From Bacteroidaceae bacterium (GTDB lineage Bacteria > Bacteroidota > Bacteroidia > Bacteroidales > Bacteroidaceae), in NCBI GenBank assembly GCA_024398635.1, contig JAKSIV010000018.1:1-43657 (forward strand): a stretch of 43,657 nt of DNA. Reading direction: 5' to 3'. This document shows, piece after piece, positions 24,197 through 33,953 of this stretch. Under the pieces are notes generated by a model. That model did not search any database and was not told the origin of the DNA. It worked only from the letters and a program-made list of their open reading frames with translations. The number at the start of each line of letters is the position of its first letter. Within the stretch, counting starts at the first letter, position 1. The position numbers and the translations under genes are program-made.

Positions 24197-25860
24197 CTTG
24201 TCTTATCTGCACATCTTACTATCCAGATGCCCTTAGGCAAACTGATCTGTTGCGTGGGCTCCAGGGTCCTGATTTCCTGTACAGCCTTGCCTGACATGTC
24301 ATATACGGTGACGATGCTTCCTGTCGGGGCGTTAACCGATAATTTTCCGTCTGTAACGTCCAGGGAGATCTCCTGACTGCGATGAACGGTGATGCCTGAT
24401 TTCAAATCGTAACTTGCACGGAATGAGATCTGGTCTCCGTCTCTTGTAATGTAGTAGAGAGAGTACACCGGGAATGACGAGCCGGCTTTGAGCTGCGGGA
24501 CACCGACCGTCGAAATGCTGTCAATGAAATGGGTTCCTAACCTGTCTGTGAATTTGTACGGGAAGAGGTCACCTTTATTGGTGCTTCGGTTGTAGTTGTT
24601 GTCGGCCGGAAGGATATGATAGCGTTTGGATTTGTTGTTGATCCTGTTATCGGTCCAGTCACTGCTGCTGTAGTCAACTGCCGTTACCATGAGTCCTTGT
24701 GATCCATGATACTTATACCAGCCTGTCCTGATATGATTTTCCAGGATTATGAACTGGTCGTCTGATCCGGTGTTGAGACGATATGCGCTGTGAATGTCAT
24801 TTGCTGGGTCCGGTTTGACACTGATATCTTTCAGATAATAGGTTCCTGTGTATGTTATCTCCTCAAGTTCCATCCATCCCAACGAATACTTTTCAAAGGC
24901 AGTGTAACCTACAGGCGAAAACCCTCCGTTTTCATAGTTGCCGTAATCCATCAGACTCCAGAATCCCATTGAGGCATTTGTCTCGGAGTCATCCCCCGAG
25001 CTTGTGTCAGTGTTATAGAAATCCTGCAGTCCAAGTGTGTGGGAGAACTCGTGACAAAAAGTACCTATACCGTCAAGGATGGTGTCCGAATCCCAGAACA
25101 GCTCACATGTGCATGCATACTTTATGTGCGTGATTCCGGTATCGTACAGCGCTGAATCCTTCCTCTGGACGAACAGTTGGCTGGCCTGTGGCCAGATGGT
25201 GTTAGGGTCAGAGCCGTTGTAGTTCTCTCCACGCCCCGCGTAGATGACAGAAAACTGGTCTATTGTTCCGCTTCTGGAATATCCTGCAAGGTCAATAGAT
25301 CCGGCGGCAATTATCGAGTCGCAGACATCACGGATCAGCTGGTCAATCTTTTCACCGTTGCCGTTTTTCCCTTTGCCGTAGTATGCGTATCCGTTGGCCA
25401 GGCGTATGGGGCCGATGATTTTGAATTTGGGCGTGTATAGTCCGTATGACTGATCCCTGAAATAGTCCGATACGCTTCCTGTTGCCCCATAGTAAACATT
25501 ACCGTGTATGACATACCTGGCAGTGTCGGTATAACCTTGCTCGTTGAATATCCGGTCATAGCGTTTAAGTAACGCTTCCTTGTCCTGAATGGTGAAATGA
25601 AGGTCTTTGAATTCAACCAGAACCAGTGGGTATTCAACAACTCCTTCTCTGGGAATATCGGTTACGGCATATGCCCCCGGAGCGGCGGCACGGGTAAAAA
25701 TAGAGCCAGATCGGGTCCATAGGGCCGGATTGTCGGGATCGGTGGGGAGTATATATTCCGGGATGCGGTGCCCCGGCTCGCGACGGATCTGGACCGTATG
25801 GCCTGCAACGGAGAGCATAAGACAAGCCAGCAAAGCTGAAATATGCTTCAGGGCTTTCAC
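24181..25860 (-). CDS. Secreted M6-family metalloprotease with C-terminal sorting domain
   Basis: A 559-residue secreted zinc protease. A signal peptide covers about residues 1-20. The catalytic motif is HEFSH (270-274) in [14 protein letters not shown], typical of the M6 (immune inhibitor A) group. The last 70 or so residues ([24 protein letters not shown] ... [17 protein letters not shown]) look like a type IX secretion type A sorting domain, which would send it to the cell surface or outside. This matches the presence of porQ in the window. It starts with GTG overlapping the lptB stop (GTGA), so it is co-translated with that gene. Substrate unknown. Confidence 0.88.
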   Translation of the reverse strand: MKALKHISALLACLMLSVAGHTVQIRREPGHRIPEYILPTDPDNPALWTRSGSIFTRAAAPGAYAVTDIPREGVVEYPLVLVEFKDLHFTIQDKEALLKRYDRIFNEQGYTDTARYVIHGNVYYGATGSVSDYFRDQSYGLYTPKFKIIGPIRLANGYAYYGKGKNGNGEKIDQLIRDVCDSIIAAGSIDLAGYSRSGTIDQFSVIYAGRGENYNGSDPNTIWPQASQLFVQRKDSALYDTGITHIKYACTCELFWDSDTILDGIGTFCHEFSHTLGLQDFYNTDTSSGDDSETNASMGFWSLMDYGNYENGGFSPVGYTAFEKYSLGWMELEEITYTGTYYLKDISVKPDPANDIHSAYRLNTGSDDQFIILENHIRTGWYKYHGSQGLMVTAVDYSSSDWTDNRINNKSKRYHILPADNNYNRSTNKGDLFPYKFTDRLGTHFIDSISTVGVPQLKAGSSFPVYSLYYITRDGDQISFRASYDLKSGITVHRSQEISLDVTDGKLSVNAPTGSIVTVYDMSGKAVQEIRTLEPTQQISLPKGIWIVRCADKTRKVRL

Positions 25861-26633
25861 TTCTGGAAATTCTTCTTCTTGAGCTCGAAACTCTGGCTGA
25901 GGTATTTCTCCCTTACTACGGGGTTGACGGCAAGTTCTTCGGGAGTACCCTGAAAAAGGATTCGTCCCTCAAACAACAGGTAGGCGCGGTCCGTAATACT
26001 CAGGGTCTCATGTACATTATGGTCAGTTATGAGGATTCCTATGTTACGGTCCTTGAGTTTCCATACTATCTGCTGGATATCTTCCACTGCGATGGGGTCG
26101 ACACCTGCAAAGGGCTCGTCAAGCATTATGAATTTGGGCTCTATTGCAAGACAGCGGGCTATCTCGGTTCGGCGGCGCTCACCGCCCGAAAGACGGTCAC
26201 CAAGGTTCTTGCGCACTTTCTGCAGACGGAACTCATTTATCAGGCTCTCCAGCTTTTCACGCTGGTAGTCAAGCGGCCTTCCGGTAAGTTCCAGAACTGA
26301 TGCTATATTGTCCTCGACACTCATTTTGCGGAATACGCTGGCCTCCTGGGCAAGGTATCCCACACCGGCACGGGCACGCTTGTAAACGGGGTAATCGGTT
26401 ATATCCTGTTCGTCAAGATAAATATGTCCTTCGTTTGGCGTGATAAGACCTGTGGTCATGTAGAACGATGTGGTCTTGCCGGCTCCGTTAGGTCCCAGCA
26501 ATCCCACTATCTCTCCCTGCTTGACGTCAAACGAAACATGGTTTACCACGGTGCGCTTTCCGTAGCGTTTCACAAGATTCTCAGTTCTGAGAACCATCTT
26601 GTGGTCAGGTGCTTGCTCTAAAATCTCTTCCAT
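25857..26633 (-). CDS. lptB: LPS export ABC transporter ATP-binding protein LptB
   Basis: The cytoplasmic ATPase that powers transfer of lipopolysaccharide from the inner membrane by the Lpt bridge. Features in order are Walker [10 protein letters not shown], the Q-loop region [24 protein letters not shown], the signature [16 protein letters not shown], Walker [13 protein letters not shown] and the switch His in ITDHNVHET, all close to LptB. Start choice is uncertain. ATG 26633 gives 258 residues but leaves at most a few bases of leader after the promoter. The next in-frame ATG, 26597 (MVLRTENL), aligns better with the family start as I recall it. lptFG/lptC are not in the window. Confidence 0.92.
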   Translation of the reverse strand: MEEILEQAPDHKMVLRTENLVKRYGKRTVVNHVSFDVKQGEIVGLLGPNGAGKTTSFYMTTGLITPNEGHIYLDEQDITDYPVYKRARAGVGYLAQEASVFRKMSVEDNIASVLELTGRPLDYQREKLESLINEFRLQKVRKNLGDRLSGGERRRTEIARCLAIEPKFIMLDEPFAGVDPIAVEDIQQIVWKLKDRNIGILITDHNVHETLSITDRAYLLFEGRILFQGTPEELAVNPVVREKYLSQSFELKKKNFQK

Positions 26634-26641
26634 AACGCTAG

Positions 26642-26673
26642 CAAAGATAGAGAAAATCGCGGACATTGACAAA
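26642..26673 (-). promoter_or_regulatory. Promoter of lptB and the M6 protease gene
   Basis: On the minus strand, TTTG (26673-26670), a 20-bp spacer and TATCTTTG (26649-26642) form a full Bacteroidetes promoter. Only eight bases separate it from ATG 26633. Confidence 0.75.
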
Positions 26674-26687
26674 GTTGGCGAGAGTTT

Positions 26688-26700
26688 GGGGTCAGACCCC
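26688..26700. repeat. Perfect palindrome between divergent lptB and tig promoters
   Basis: GGGGTC-A-GACCCC, a perfect six-base-pair dyad placed between the two divergent promoters and outside both core elements. It may be a protein-binding site or a member of a dispersed palindromic repeat. Confidence 0.55.
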
Positions 26701-26722
26701 GATTGCTAAAAAATCCCAATTA

Positions 26723-26754
26723 TTTCACCAATTGCAGGAATTACAGTAATTTTG
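26723..26754 (+). promoter_or_regulatory. Promoter of tig
   Basis: TTTC (26723-26726), 20-bp spacer, TAATTTTG (26747-26754). The ATG of tig is 45 bases downstream. Confidence 0.6.
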
Positions 26755-26799
26755 CACCCTAATTAAAAAAGGTGAATAATTCAACACTATAGAGACAGA

Positions 26800-28182
26800 A
26801 TGAACGTAAAGTTTGAGAATGTAAGCAAGGCACAGGGCCTGCTTACCGTCAGCATGGAGAAGGCTGATTATCAGGAGAATGTGGATAAGGCTCTTAAGGA
26901 TGCCAGAAAGAAGGTACAGATGCCGGGTTTCCGTCCGGGTATGGTTCCCATGAGTCTTGTGCAGAAAATGTACGGCAAATCAATCAAGGCCGATGAGATC
27001 AACAAGCTTCTTCAGGAGAAGGTATTCGGTTACATTAAGGATAACAAGATAGATATGCTGGGCGAGCCGCTTCCCAATGAAGAGAAGGAGGCAGGTATGA
27101 GCCTGGATGATGACAACCAGACATTCTACTTTGACATTGCACTCGCTCCGCAGTTCAACGCTGAGATAGGCAAGGACGATGCCGTCACATATTACGAGAT
27201 CAAGGTGACCGAGGAGATGGTCAACAACCAGGTTAAGGCTTACACTCAGCAGAACGGTCATTACGAGCAGGTTGACAGCTACGAGGAGAATGATGTAATA
27301 AAGGGTCAGCTCGTAGAGCTCAACGCCGATGGTACAGCCAAGGATGGCGGTATCGTTGTGGAAGGCGCTACTCTGATGCCTCAGTACATCAAGGCTGCCG
27401 CTCAGAAGAAGCTCTTTGCCAAGGCCAAGAAGGGTGATGTCATCAAGTTCAACCCCAAGAAGGCTTATGAAGGCAACGCAATAGAGATATCTTCACTCCT
27501 GAACAAGAAGAAGGAGGAGGTTGAAGGTGTTGACGCCGATTTCTCACTCACAATCCAGGATATCACACGCTTTGTTGAGAGCGAGCTTAACCAGGAGGTG
27601 TTTGACCGCGTGTTCGGTAAGGATACCGTCAAGGATGAGGCCGGTTTCCGCGCCAAGGTTGAGGAGTCTCTGGCTCAGAGCTTTGTTCCTGACAGCGACT
27701 ATAAGTTCCTGCTTGACGTACGTGCTTACCTGATGGAGAAGGTCGGCAAGCTGGAGTATGCTGAGGATCTGCTCAAGCGTATCATGAAGGCTAACAAGCC
27801 CGATGCAGAGCAGGACGAGGAGACATTCAAGCGTAGCCTTGAGGAACTTACATGGCACCTTATCCAGGAGAAACTGGTTGAGAAGTTCTCAATCAAGGTC
27901 GAGGATGCTGATGTAAAGGCTATGGCCCGCGAGGCAACACGTGCTCAGTTTGCCCAGTACGGTATGATGAACATTCCTGACGAGCTGCTTGACAACTACT
28001 CAAAGGAGATGCTCAAGAAGCGTGAGACCGTAGATGGTCTTGTTAACCGTGCCATCGAGTCAAAACTGACCGCCGCCCTCAAGAAGGAGGTCAAGCTCAA
28101 GAGCAAGAAGGTTACCATTGACGAGTTCAACAAGCTCTTTGAGCCTGCCGATGCCGCCAAAGGAAAGAAAACCAAGAAATAA
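26800..28182 (+). CDS. tig: Trigger factor
   Basis: The ribosome-bound chaperone that meets nascent chains at the exit tunnel. It has 460 residues. The N-terminal ribosome-docking domain contains the signature loop GFRPGMVPMSLVQKMYG. The central FKBP-like region is divergent, and the long C-terminal helical arms form the substrate cradle. The tail is Lys-rich (DAAKGKKTKK). The order tig-clpP-clpX is widely conserved, and the next gene follows after about 40 bp. The promoter is at 26723-26754. Confidence 0.96.
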   Translation: MNVKFENVSKAQGLLTVSMEKADYQENVDKALKDARKKVQMPGFRPGMVPMSLVQKMYGKSIKADEINKLLQEKVFGYIKDNKIDMLGEPLPNEEKEAGMSLDDDNQTFYFDIALAPQFNAEIGKDDAVTYYEIKVTEEMVNNQVKAYTQQNGHYEQVDSYEENDVIKGQLVELNADGTAKDGGIVVEGATLMPQYIKAAAQKKLFAKAKKGDVIKFNPKKAYEGNAIEISSLLNKKKEEVEGVDADFSLTIQDITRFVESELNQEVFDRVFGKDTVKDEAGFRAKVEESLAQSFVPDSDYKFLLDVRAYLMEKVGKLEYAEDLLKRIMKANKPDAEQDEETFKRSLEELTWHLIQEKLVEKFSIKVEDADVKAMAREATRAQFAQYGMMNIPDELLDNYSKEMLKKRETVDGLVNRAIESKLTAALKKEVKLKSKKVTIDEFNKLFEPADAAKGKKTKK

Positions 28183-28221
28183 TAGTATATATTTGCAGAG
28201 TCTAACTTAAAACTAATTGCA

Positions 28222-28887
28222 ATGGATGATTTCCGTAAATACGCTGTCAGGCATCTTGGAATGAACAGCCAGACGTTGGATGATGTAATCAAGGCAGAGT
28301 CCCAGTATCTGAACCCCTATATCCTTGAGGAGCGTCAGTTGAACGTCACCCAGATGGATGTGTTCTCACGTCTGATGATGGATCGCATCATATTCCTGGG
28401 TACGGAGATCAGTGACTATACAGCCAACACTATCCAGGCTCAGTTGCTTTATCTGGACTCCGTGGATTCTTCAAAGGAGATCTCAATATATCTGAATTCC
28501 CCCGGTGGCAGCGTTACCGCCGGATTGGGAATTTATGATACAATGCAGTTTGTTTCAAGTCCTGTTGCCACTATCTGCACCGGTATGGCTGCCAGCATGG
28601 CTGCCGTGCTTCTGGTGGCAGGTCAGGAGGGCAAACGCTCGGCCCTGCCTCACAGCCGTGTAATGATACACCAGCCTCTGGGTGGTGTACAGGGTCAGGC
28701 CAGTGACATTGAGATCACTGCCCGTGAGATCCAGAAGATGAAGAAAGAACTTTACACAATCATATCGGAACATTCACATACCCCGTTTGACAAAGTTTGG
28801 GCTGACAGTGACCGTGACTACTGGATGTCGGCTCAGGAGGCAAAGGAGTACGGAATGATTGACCAGGTGTTTGAGAAACGCAAGTAA
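28222..28887 (+). CDS. clpP: ATP-dependent Clp protease proteolytic subunit
   Basis: The serine peptidase chamber of ClpXP. It has 221 residues with S125 in [16 protein letters not shown]150 in [11 protein letters not shown] and the Asp in [21 protein letters not shown]. The N-terminal part, about 35 residues before the peptidase fold, is longer than in E. coli after processing, as usual in Bacteroidetes. clpX begins 11 bp downstream. Confidence 0.97.
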   Translation: MDDFRKYAVRHLGMNSQTLDDVIKAESQYLNPYILEERQLNVTQMDVFSRLMMDRIIFLGTEISDYTANTIQAQLLYLDSVDSSKEISIYLNSPGGSVTAGLGIYDTMQFVSSPVATICTGMAASMAAVLLVAGQEGKRSALPHSRVMIHQPLGGVQGQASDIEITAREIQKMKKELYTIISEHSHTPFDKVWADSDRDYWMSAQEAKEYGMIDQVFEKRK

Positions 28888-28898
28888 GATTCTGGCTG

Positions 28899-30128
28899 AT
28901 GGCAATCAAAAAGGGGGAAAAAAGCTGCAGTTTTTGCGGACGTACAGACAAGGAGGTGGGTTTTCTCATCACCGGTCTTGATGGCTGTATCTGTAACGAG
29001 TGCGTGGAGCGTGCCGCTGAGATTGTACGCGATGCCAAGCAGGGTGGCGAGAAGCCTTCATTTACTATGGAGTCCGTACCCAAGCCTAAGGAGATCAAAA
29101 AGTTCCTTGATGATTATGTGATAGGTCAGGATGCCGCCAAGCGTTACCTTTCGGTTGCTGTATTCAATCATTACAAGCGTATTACCCAACCCGAGACCGA
29201 TGATATTGACATAGAAAAGAGCAATATCATTCTGGTAGGTGCTACCGGTACAGGTAAGACTCTGCTTGCCAAGACGATAGCCCGTTTACTCAAAGTTCCT
29301 TTCACAATAGTCGATGCAACGGTCCTTACCGAAGCCGGATATGTGGGTGAGGATGTTGAGAGCATCCTGTCACGTCTGCTTCAGGTGGCCGATTATGATG
29401 TCGCTGCTGCAGAACGCGGCATAGTATTCATAGATGAGATTGACAAGATAGCCCGTAAGAGCGACAACCCTTCAATTACACGTGATGTAAGCGGAGAGGG
29501 TGTGCAGCAGGGTCTGCTTAAGCTTCTTGAGGGAACGGTGGTCAACGTGCCGCCTCAGGGAGGCCGCAAGCATCCCGAGCAGAAGTTTATCCAGGTGAAT
29601 ACCAAGAATATCCTGTTTATCTGCGGCGGTGCATTTGACGGCATAGAACGTAAGATTGCCAATAGGTTGAATACTCAGGTGGTCGGTTTCGATTCAGTGG
29701 AGCAGCGTACCAAGGTTGATCTTAACAACCTCATGAAGTATGTCTCTCCCCAGGATTTGAAATCTTACGGTCTCATTCCTGAGATCATAGGTCGTCTGCC
29801 GGTTGTTACCAGTCTGCAGCCGCTTGACCGCGAGGCGCTCCGCAACATTCTGACAGAACCCAAGAATTCAATAGTCCGCCAGTATGTCAAGATATTCCAA
29901 CTGGATGGTGTGGAACTGTCATTCCAACCGGAGGTTCTGGATTTCATCGTTGACAAGGCCATAGAATTCAAGCTCGGAGCCCGCGGCTTGAGATCGATCG
30001 TGGAGACCATAATGATTGATGCCATGTACGAGATACCTTCATCATCAAAAAAGAGCTACACAGTGACTTTGGATTATGCCAAGAGTCAGTTGGATAAGGC
30101 CGATGGTGCGGTATTCGAGAAAGTTTGA
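28899..30128 (+). CDS. clpX: ATP-dependent Clp protease ATP-binding subunit ClpX
   Basis: The AAA+ unfoldase that feeds substrates to ClpP. It has 409 residues. The N-terminal zinc-binding domain has C10, C13, C32 and C35. Walker A is GATGTGKT at 114-121 and Walker B is [11 protein letters not shown]. The pore loop GYVGEDVE and the ClpP-contacting region are followed by the sensor-2 stretch [11 protein letters not shown]. Operon with tig and clpP. Confidence 0.97.
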   Translation: MAIKKGEKSCSFCGRTDKEVGFLITGLDGCICNECVERAAEIVRDAKQGGEKPSFTMESVPKPKEIKKFLDDYVIGQDAAKRYLSVAVFNHYKRITQPETDDIDIEKSNIILVGATGTGKTLLAKTIARLLKVPFTIVDATVLTEAGYVGEDVESILSRLLQVADYDVAAAERGIVFIDEIDKIARKSDNPSITRDVSGEGVQQGLLKLLEGTVVNVPPQGGRKHPEQKFIQVNTKNILFICGGAFDGIERKIANRLNTQVVGFDSVEQRTKVDLNNLMKYVSPQDLKSYGLIPEIIGRLPVVTSLQPLDREALRNILTEPKNSIVRQYVKIFQLDGVELSFQPEVLDFIVDKAIEFKLGARGLRSIVETIMIDAMYEIPSSSKKSYTVTLDYAKSQLDKADGAVFEKV

Positions 30129-30176
30129 CGCGGTGCGGTCATTTTAAAAATATTTGAATTTTTTTTCGTCAAAAAG

Positions 30177-30209
30177 TTTGCAAGTATGAAATACTTGTAC
30201 TTAACTTTG
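30177..30209 (+). promoter_or_regulatory. Promoter of recQ
   Basis: TTTG (30177-30180), 21-bp spacer, TAACTTTG (30202-30209), in the 124-bp gap after clpX. The spacer holds a perfect dyad, described separately. Confidence 0.75.
30181..30197. promoter_or_regulatory. Candidate operator: dyad inside the recQ promoter spacer
   Basis: CAAGTAT-GAA-ATACTTG, seven-base-pair perfect arms with a three-base centre, lying between the -33 and -7 elements. That is the classic place for a dimeric repressor site. No regulator gene is adjacent. Confidence 0.55.
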
Positions 30210-30252
30210 TTTTCTATCCCCAAGGGGATTTGGATGATTATTTAATGTTTGT

Positions 30253-32433
30253 ATGGCAAAAGATGTGAATCTGCAGGAAATCCTGAAAGTCCATTTTGGG
30301 TTCGATACTTTCAAGGGAGACCAGGAGGCTATTATCCGTAATCTGCTGGCGGGCAAGGATACGTTTGTGCTCATGCCTACAGGTGGAGGAAAGTCACTCT
30401 GCTATCAGCTTCCGGCCCTTGTCATGGACGGCACAGCCATTGTCATTTCGCCTCTTATAGCCCTGATGAAAAACCAGGTTGACGCCATGCGTAACCTGAG
30501 TGAGGAGGACGGAATAGCACATTTCATCAATTCTTCTCTCAACAAAACCTCAATAGACCTTGTAAAAGCAGACATTCTGAGCGGAAAGACCAAGCTTCTG
30601 TATGTGGCTCCCGAATCTTTGACCAAAGAGGAGAATGTGGATTTCCTCAAGAAGGTCAAGATATCGTTCTATGCCATTGATGAGGCTCACTGTATATCGG
30701 AGTGGGGACATGATTTCCGTCCTGAATACCGCAAGATCAGGGATATCGTAAAGGAGATAGGTTTGGCTCCAATCATAGCATTGACAGCTACGGCAACCAA
30801 CAAGGTGCGTGATGATATCAAGAAGAATCTGGGTATCCAGGATGCCAAGGATTTCAAGTCATCATTCAACAGGCCCAACCTTTACTACGAGGTAAGACCC
30901 AAGACCAAGAACGTTGACAAGGACATCATAAAGTTCATCAAATCAAATCCAGGCAAGTCAGGTATCATATATTGCCTCTCACGCAAGAAGGTGGAGGAAC
31001 TGGCCGAGATACTTCAGGCCAATGACATATCGGCCATGGCGTATCATGCCGGAATGGAGGCTGCAGCACGTTCCAAGACACAGGATGCCTTCATTATGGA
31101 GAAGATAGACGTCATCGTGGCCACCATTGCCTTCGGCATGGGTATTGACAAGCCCGATGTACGTTACGTGATTCACTACGACATCCCCAAGAGCCTGGAA
31201 GGCTACTATCAGGAGACCGGCCGTGCTGGACGTGACGGAGGCGAAGGCCAGTGCATCGCGTTCTACAACAGCAAGGATGTCCAGAAACTGGAGAAATTCC
31301 TTGAGGGTAAGCCTCTGGCCGAGCAGGATATAGGGCGTCAGCTTCTGGCTGAGACCACAGCATACTGTGAGTCTTCAGTATGCCGCCGCAAACTGCTGCT
31401 CCATTATTTCGGAGAGAACTATGATGAGGACAACTGCGGTAACTGCGACAACTGCCTGAATCCCAAGAAGCAGGTTGAGGCACAGCAGCTTCTTGAGACG
31501 GTTCTTGAGTGCATCGCTGCCGTAAAGGAGAACTTCAAGGCCGACTATATCATCGATATGCTCCTGGGAAAGGAGACATCCGAGATTACCGATCACATGC
31601 ATGATGACCTTGAGGTGTTCGGCTCCGGATCGGACGAGGAGGAGAAGACCTGGAATGCCGTTATCCGTCAGGCACTCATTGCCGGTTATATCAGAAAAGA
31701 CGTTGAGAACTACGGCTTGCTCAAGATAACTGACGAGGGCCGTGACTTCATGAAGAACCCCAAGTCATTCCTGATAGTCGAGGACAAGGAGTTTGATGAT
31801 GAGGAGACCGAAGGACCTATGCGGGGAGGCGGTTCTTTCGCCGTTGACCCGGAGCTCTATTCAATGCTCAAGGATCTGCGCAAGAAACTCTCCAAGCATC
31901 TGCAGCTCCCGCCATACGTAATATTCCAGGATCCTTCACTGGAGGCTATGGCTACCACATATCCGGTAACCATGGATGAACTTCAGAACATACCCGGCGT
32001 AGGTGCAGGCAAGGCCAAGCGTTACGGTCAGGAATTCATTGACCTGATCAAGCGTCATGTCGAGGAGAATGAGATTGAGCGTCCCGAGGATCTGCGTGTC
32101 CGTACCGTGGCCAACAAGTCAAAGCTCAAGGTGAGCATCATCCAGAGCATTGACATGAAGGTGGCACTGGATGACATAGCCATAAGCAAGGGTATTGACT
32201 TTGACGAGCTGCTTACGGAAATAGAGGCAATTGTCAATTCCGGAACGAAGCTGGATATAGACTATTTCATCGAAAGCGTGATGGATGATGACCGCGCCGA
32301 GGATATTTACGAGTATTTCCGTGAGTCTGAAAGCGATTCCATAGATGATGCGATAGACGAGCTGGGTGATGATTACAGTGAAGAGGAGATCCGTCTGGTA
32401 CGCATCAAGTTCATATCTGAAATGGGTAACTGA
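30253..32433 (+). CDS. recQ: ATP-dependent DNA helicase RecQ
   Basis: A 726-residue 3'-5' helicase for recombination and fork repair. Helicase motif I is MPTGGGKSLCYQ, motif II AIDEAHCISEWGHDFRP (DEAH), motif VI QETGRAGRDG. The RecQ-C-terminal zinc site uses Cys residues in ESSVCRRKLLLHYFGE and NCGNCDNC. An HRDC domain (about 530-600, LPPYVIFQDPSLEAMA) follows. A further 120-residue acidic extension contains a helix-turn-helix-like part, so the protein is longer than E. coli RecQ (about 610), as in other Bacteroidetes. It has its own promoter after clpX. Confidence 0.95.
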   Translation: MAKDVNLQEILKVHFGFDTFKGDQEAIIRNLLAGKDTFVLMPTGGGKSLCYQLPALVMDGTAIVISPLIALMKNQVDAMRNLSEEDGIAHFINSSLNKTSIDLVKADILSGKTKLLYVAPESLTKEENVDFLKKVKISFYAIDEAHCISEWGHDFRPEYRKIRDIVKEIGLAPIIALTATATNKVRDDIKKNLGIQDAKDFKSSFNRPNLYYEVRPKTKNVDKDIIKFIKSNPGKSGIIYCLSRKKVEELAEILQANDISAMAYHAGMEAAARSKTQDAFIMEKIDVIVATIAFGMGIDKPDVRYVIHYDIPKSLEGYYQETGRAGRDGGEGQCIAFYNSKDVQKLEKFLEGKPLAEQDIGRQLLAETTAYCESSVCRRKLLLHYFGENYDEDNCGNCDNCLNPKKQVEAQQLLETVLECIAAVKENFKADYIIDMLLGKETSEITDHMHDDLEVFGSGSDEEEKTWNAVIRQALIAGYIRKDVENYGLLKITDEGRDFMKNPKSFLIVEDKEFDDEETEGPMRGGGSFAVDPELYSMLKDLRKKLSKHLQLPPYVIFQDPSLEAMATTYPVTMDELQNIPGVGAGKAKRYGQEFIDLIKRHVEENEIERPEDLRVRTVANKSKLKVSIIQSIDMKVALDDIAISKGIDFDELLTEIEAIVNSGTKLDIDYFIESVMDDDRAEDIYEYFRESESDSIDDAIDELGDDYSEEEIRLVRIKFISEMGN

Positions 32434-32463
32434 TAGAAAACAACAAATAAAAACTATATCAAC

Positions 32464-33939
32464 ATGTCATTTTTAGAAGATAGAGTTGCAATGGAAGGAC
32501 TAACGTTTGATGATGTCCTGCTTATTCCCGCTTATTCAGAGGTTCTGCCGCGTGACATTAATCTTACATCAAGATTCTCACGTAACATCAGCCTTAACAT
32601 CCCGTTTGTGACGGCAGCTATGGATACCGTAACAGAATCACGTATGGCTATCGCCATTGCACGTGAGGGCGGTATCGGTGTAATTCACAAGAATATGTCG
32701 ATAGCAGAGCAGGCCCGTCAGGTCGCAATCGTCAAACGTGCTGAGAACGGAATGATATACGACCCTGTAACAATACACCGTTACAATACGATCAAGGACG
32801 CTTTGGCTCTGATGGCCGAATACCATATCGGCGGTATACCCGTCGTAGAGGAGGACGGCAAACTGTGCGGTATCGTTACAAACCGTGATCTCCGTTTCCA
32901 GCGTAACTATGACGTCAAGATAGAGGATGTCATGACAAAGGAGAACCTGGTTACCACTCACCAGCAGGTTGACATGGAGGCCGCTTCACAGATCCTCCAG
33001 GAAAATAAGATCGAGAAGCTGCCGGTTGTTGACAATAACGGCAAACTGGTTGGTCTGATAACATACAAGGATATCACCAAGGCAAAGGACAAACCTATGG
33101 CATGCAAGGACAGCAAGGGCCGTCTGCGCGTTGCTGCAGGTGTAGGTGTAACGGCCGATACCCTTGAGCGCATGAATGCCCTTGTCGAGGCAGGAGCCGA
33201 TGCAATCGTAATTGATACAGCTCATGGTCACACCAAGAGCGTGATTGCAAAACTTAAGGAGGCAAAGGCAAGTTTCAGCAATATCGATATCGTGGTAGGT
33301 AACATAGCAACCGGCGCTGCAGCCAAGATGCTTGTCGAGGCTGGCGCAGATGCCGTAAAGGTGGGTATGGGTCCCGGTTCAATCTGTACAACCCGTATCA
33401 TCGCAGGTATCGGCGTACCTCAGGTATCGGCTGTGTATGATGTTTATTCAGCCATTAAGGGTTCAGGTGTACCTATCATTGCCGACGGCGGTCTGCGTTA
33501 CTCCGGTGATGTGGTCAAGGCTCTGGCAGCCGGTGGTGACAGCGTTATGTTCGGCTCACTTGTAGCCGGTACTGAGGAATCACCCGGTGAGACTATCATA
33601 TTCAACGGACGTAAGTTCAAGTCATATCGCGGCATGGGTTCACTTGAGGCTATGGAGAACGGCTCCAAGGACCGTTACTTCCAGGCCGATACCAAGGATA
33701 CCCGCAAACTGGTTCCGGAAGGTATTGCAGCCCGTGTTCCTTACAAGGGAACCCTTTATGAGGTTGTATATCAGCTTGCAGGCGGACTGCGTTCGGGCAT
33801 GGGCTACTGCGGTGCTCCCAATATTGACAAGCTGCATGAAGCCAAGTTCGTACGCATAACGAATGCCGGTATGAACGAGAGCCATCCGCACGATGTGGCC
33901 ATCACCAGCGAGGCTCCCAACTACAGCCGCCATGAATAA
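32464..33939 (+). CDS. guaB: Inosine-5'-monophosphate dehydrogenase
   Basis: Oxidises IMP to XMP with NAD+, the committed step to GMP. It has 491 residues. The N-terminal barrel part [13 protein letters not shown] is followed by two CBS domains (about 95-210), then the catalytic loop [11 protein letters not shown] with C308, and the flap [10 protein letters not shown] ... RYFQ. The length is typical. It begins 30 bp after recQ and is followed after 14 bp by the PpiC genes, so it may head or sit inside a long transcript. Confidence 0.97.
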   Translation: MSFLEDRVAMEGLTFDDVLLIPAYSEVLPRDINLTSRFSRNISLNIPFVTAAMDTVTESRMAIAIAREGGIGVIHKNMSIAEQARQVAIVKRAENGMIYDPVTIHRYNTIKDALALMAEYHIGGIPVVEEDGKLCGIVTNRDLRFQRNYDVKIEDVMTKENLVTTHQQVDMEAASQILQENKIEKLPVVDNNGKLVGLITYKDITKAKDKPMACKDSKGRLRVAAGVGVTADTLERMNALVEAGADAIVIDTAHGHTKSVIAKLKEAKASFSNIDIVVGNIATGAAAKMLVEAGADAVKVGMGPGSICTTRIIAGIGVPQVSAVYDVYSAIKGSGVPIIADGGLRYSGDVVKALAAGGDSVMFGSLVAGTEESPGETIIFNGRKFKSYRGMGSLEAMENGSKDRYFQADTKDTRKLVPEGIAARVPYKGTLYEVVYQLAGGLRSGMGYCGAPNIDKLHEAKFVRITNAGMNESHPHDVAITSEAPNYSRHE

Positions 33940-33953
33940 CTGACCTAAAAACA

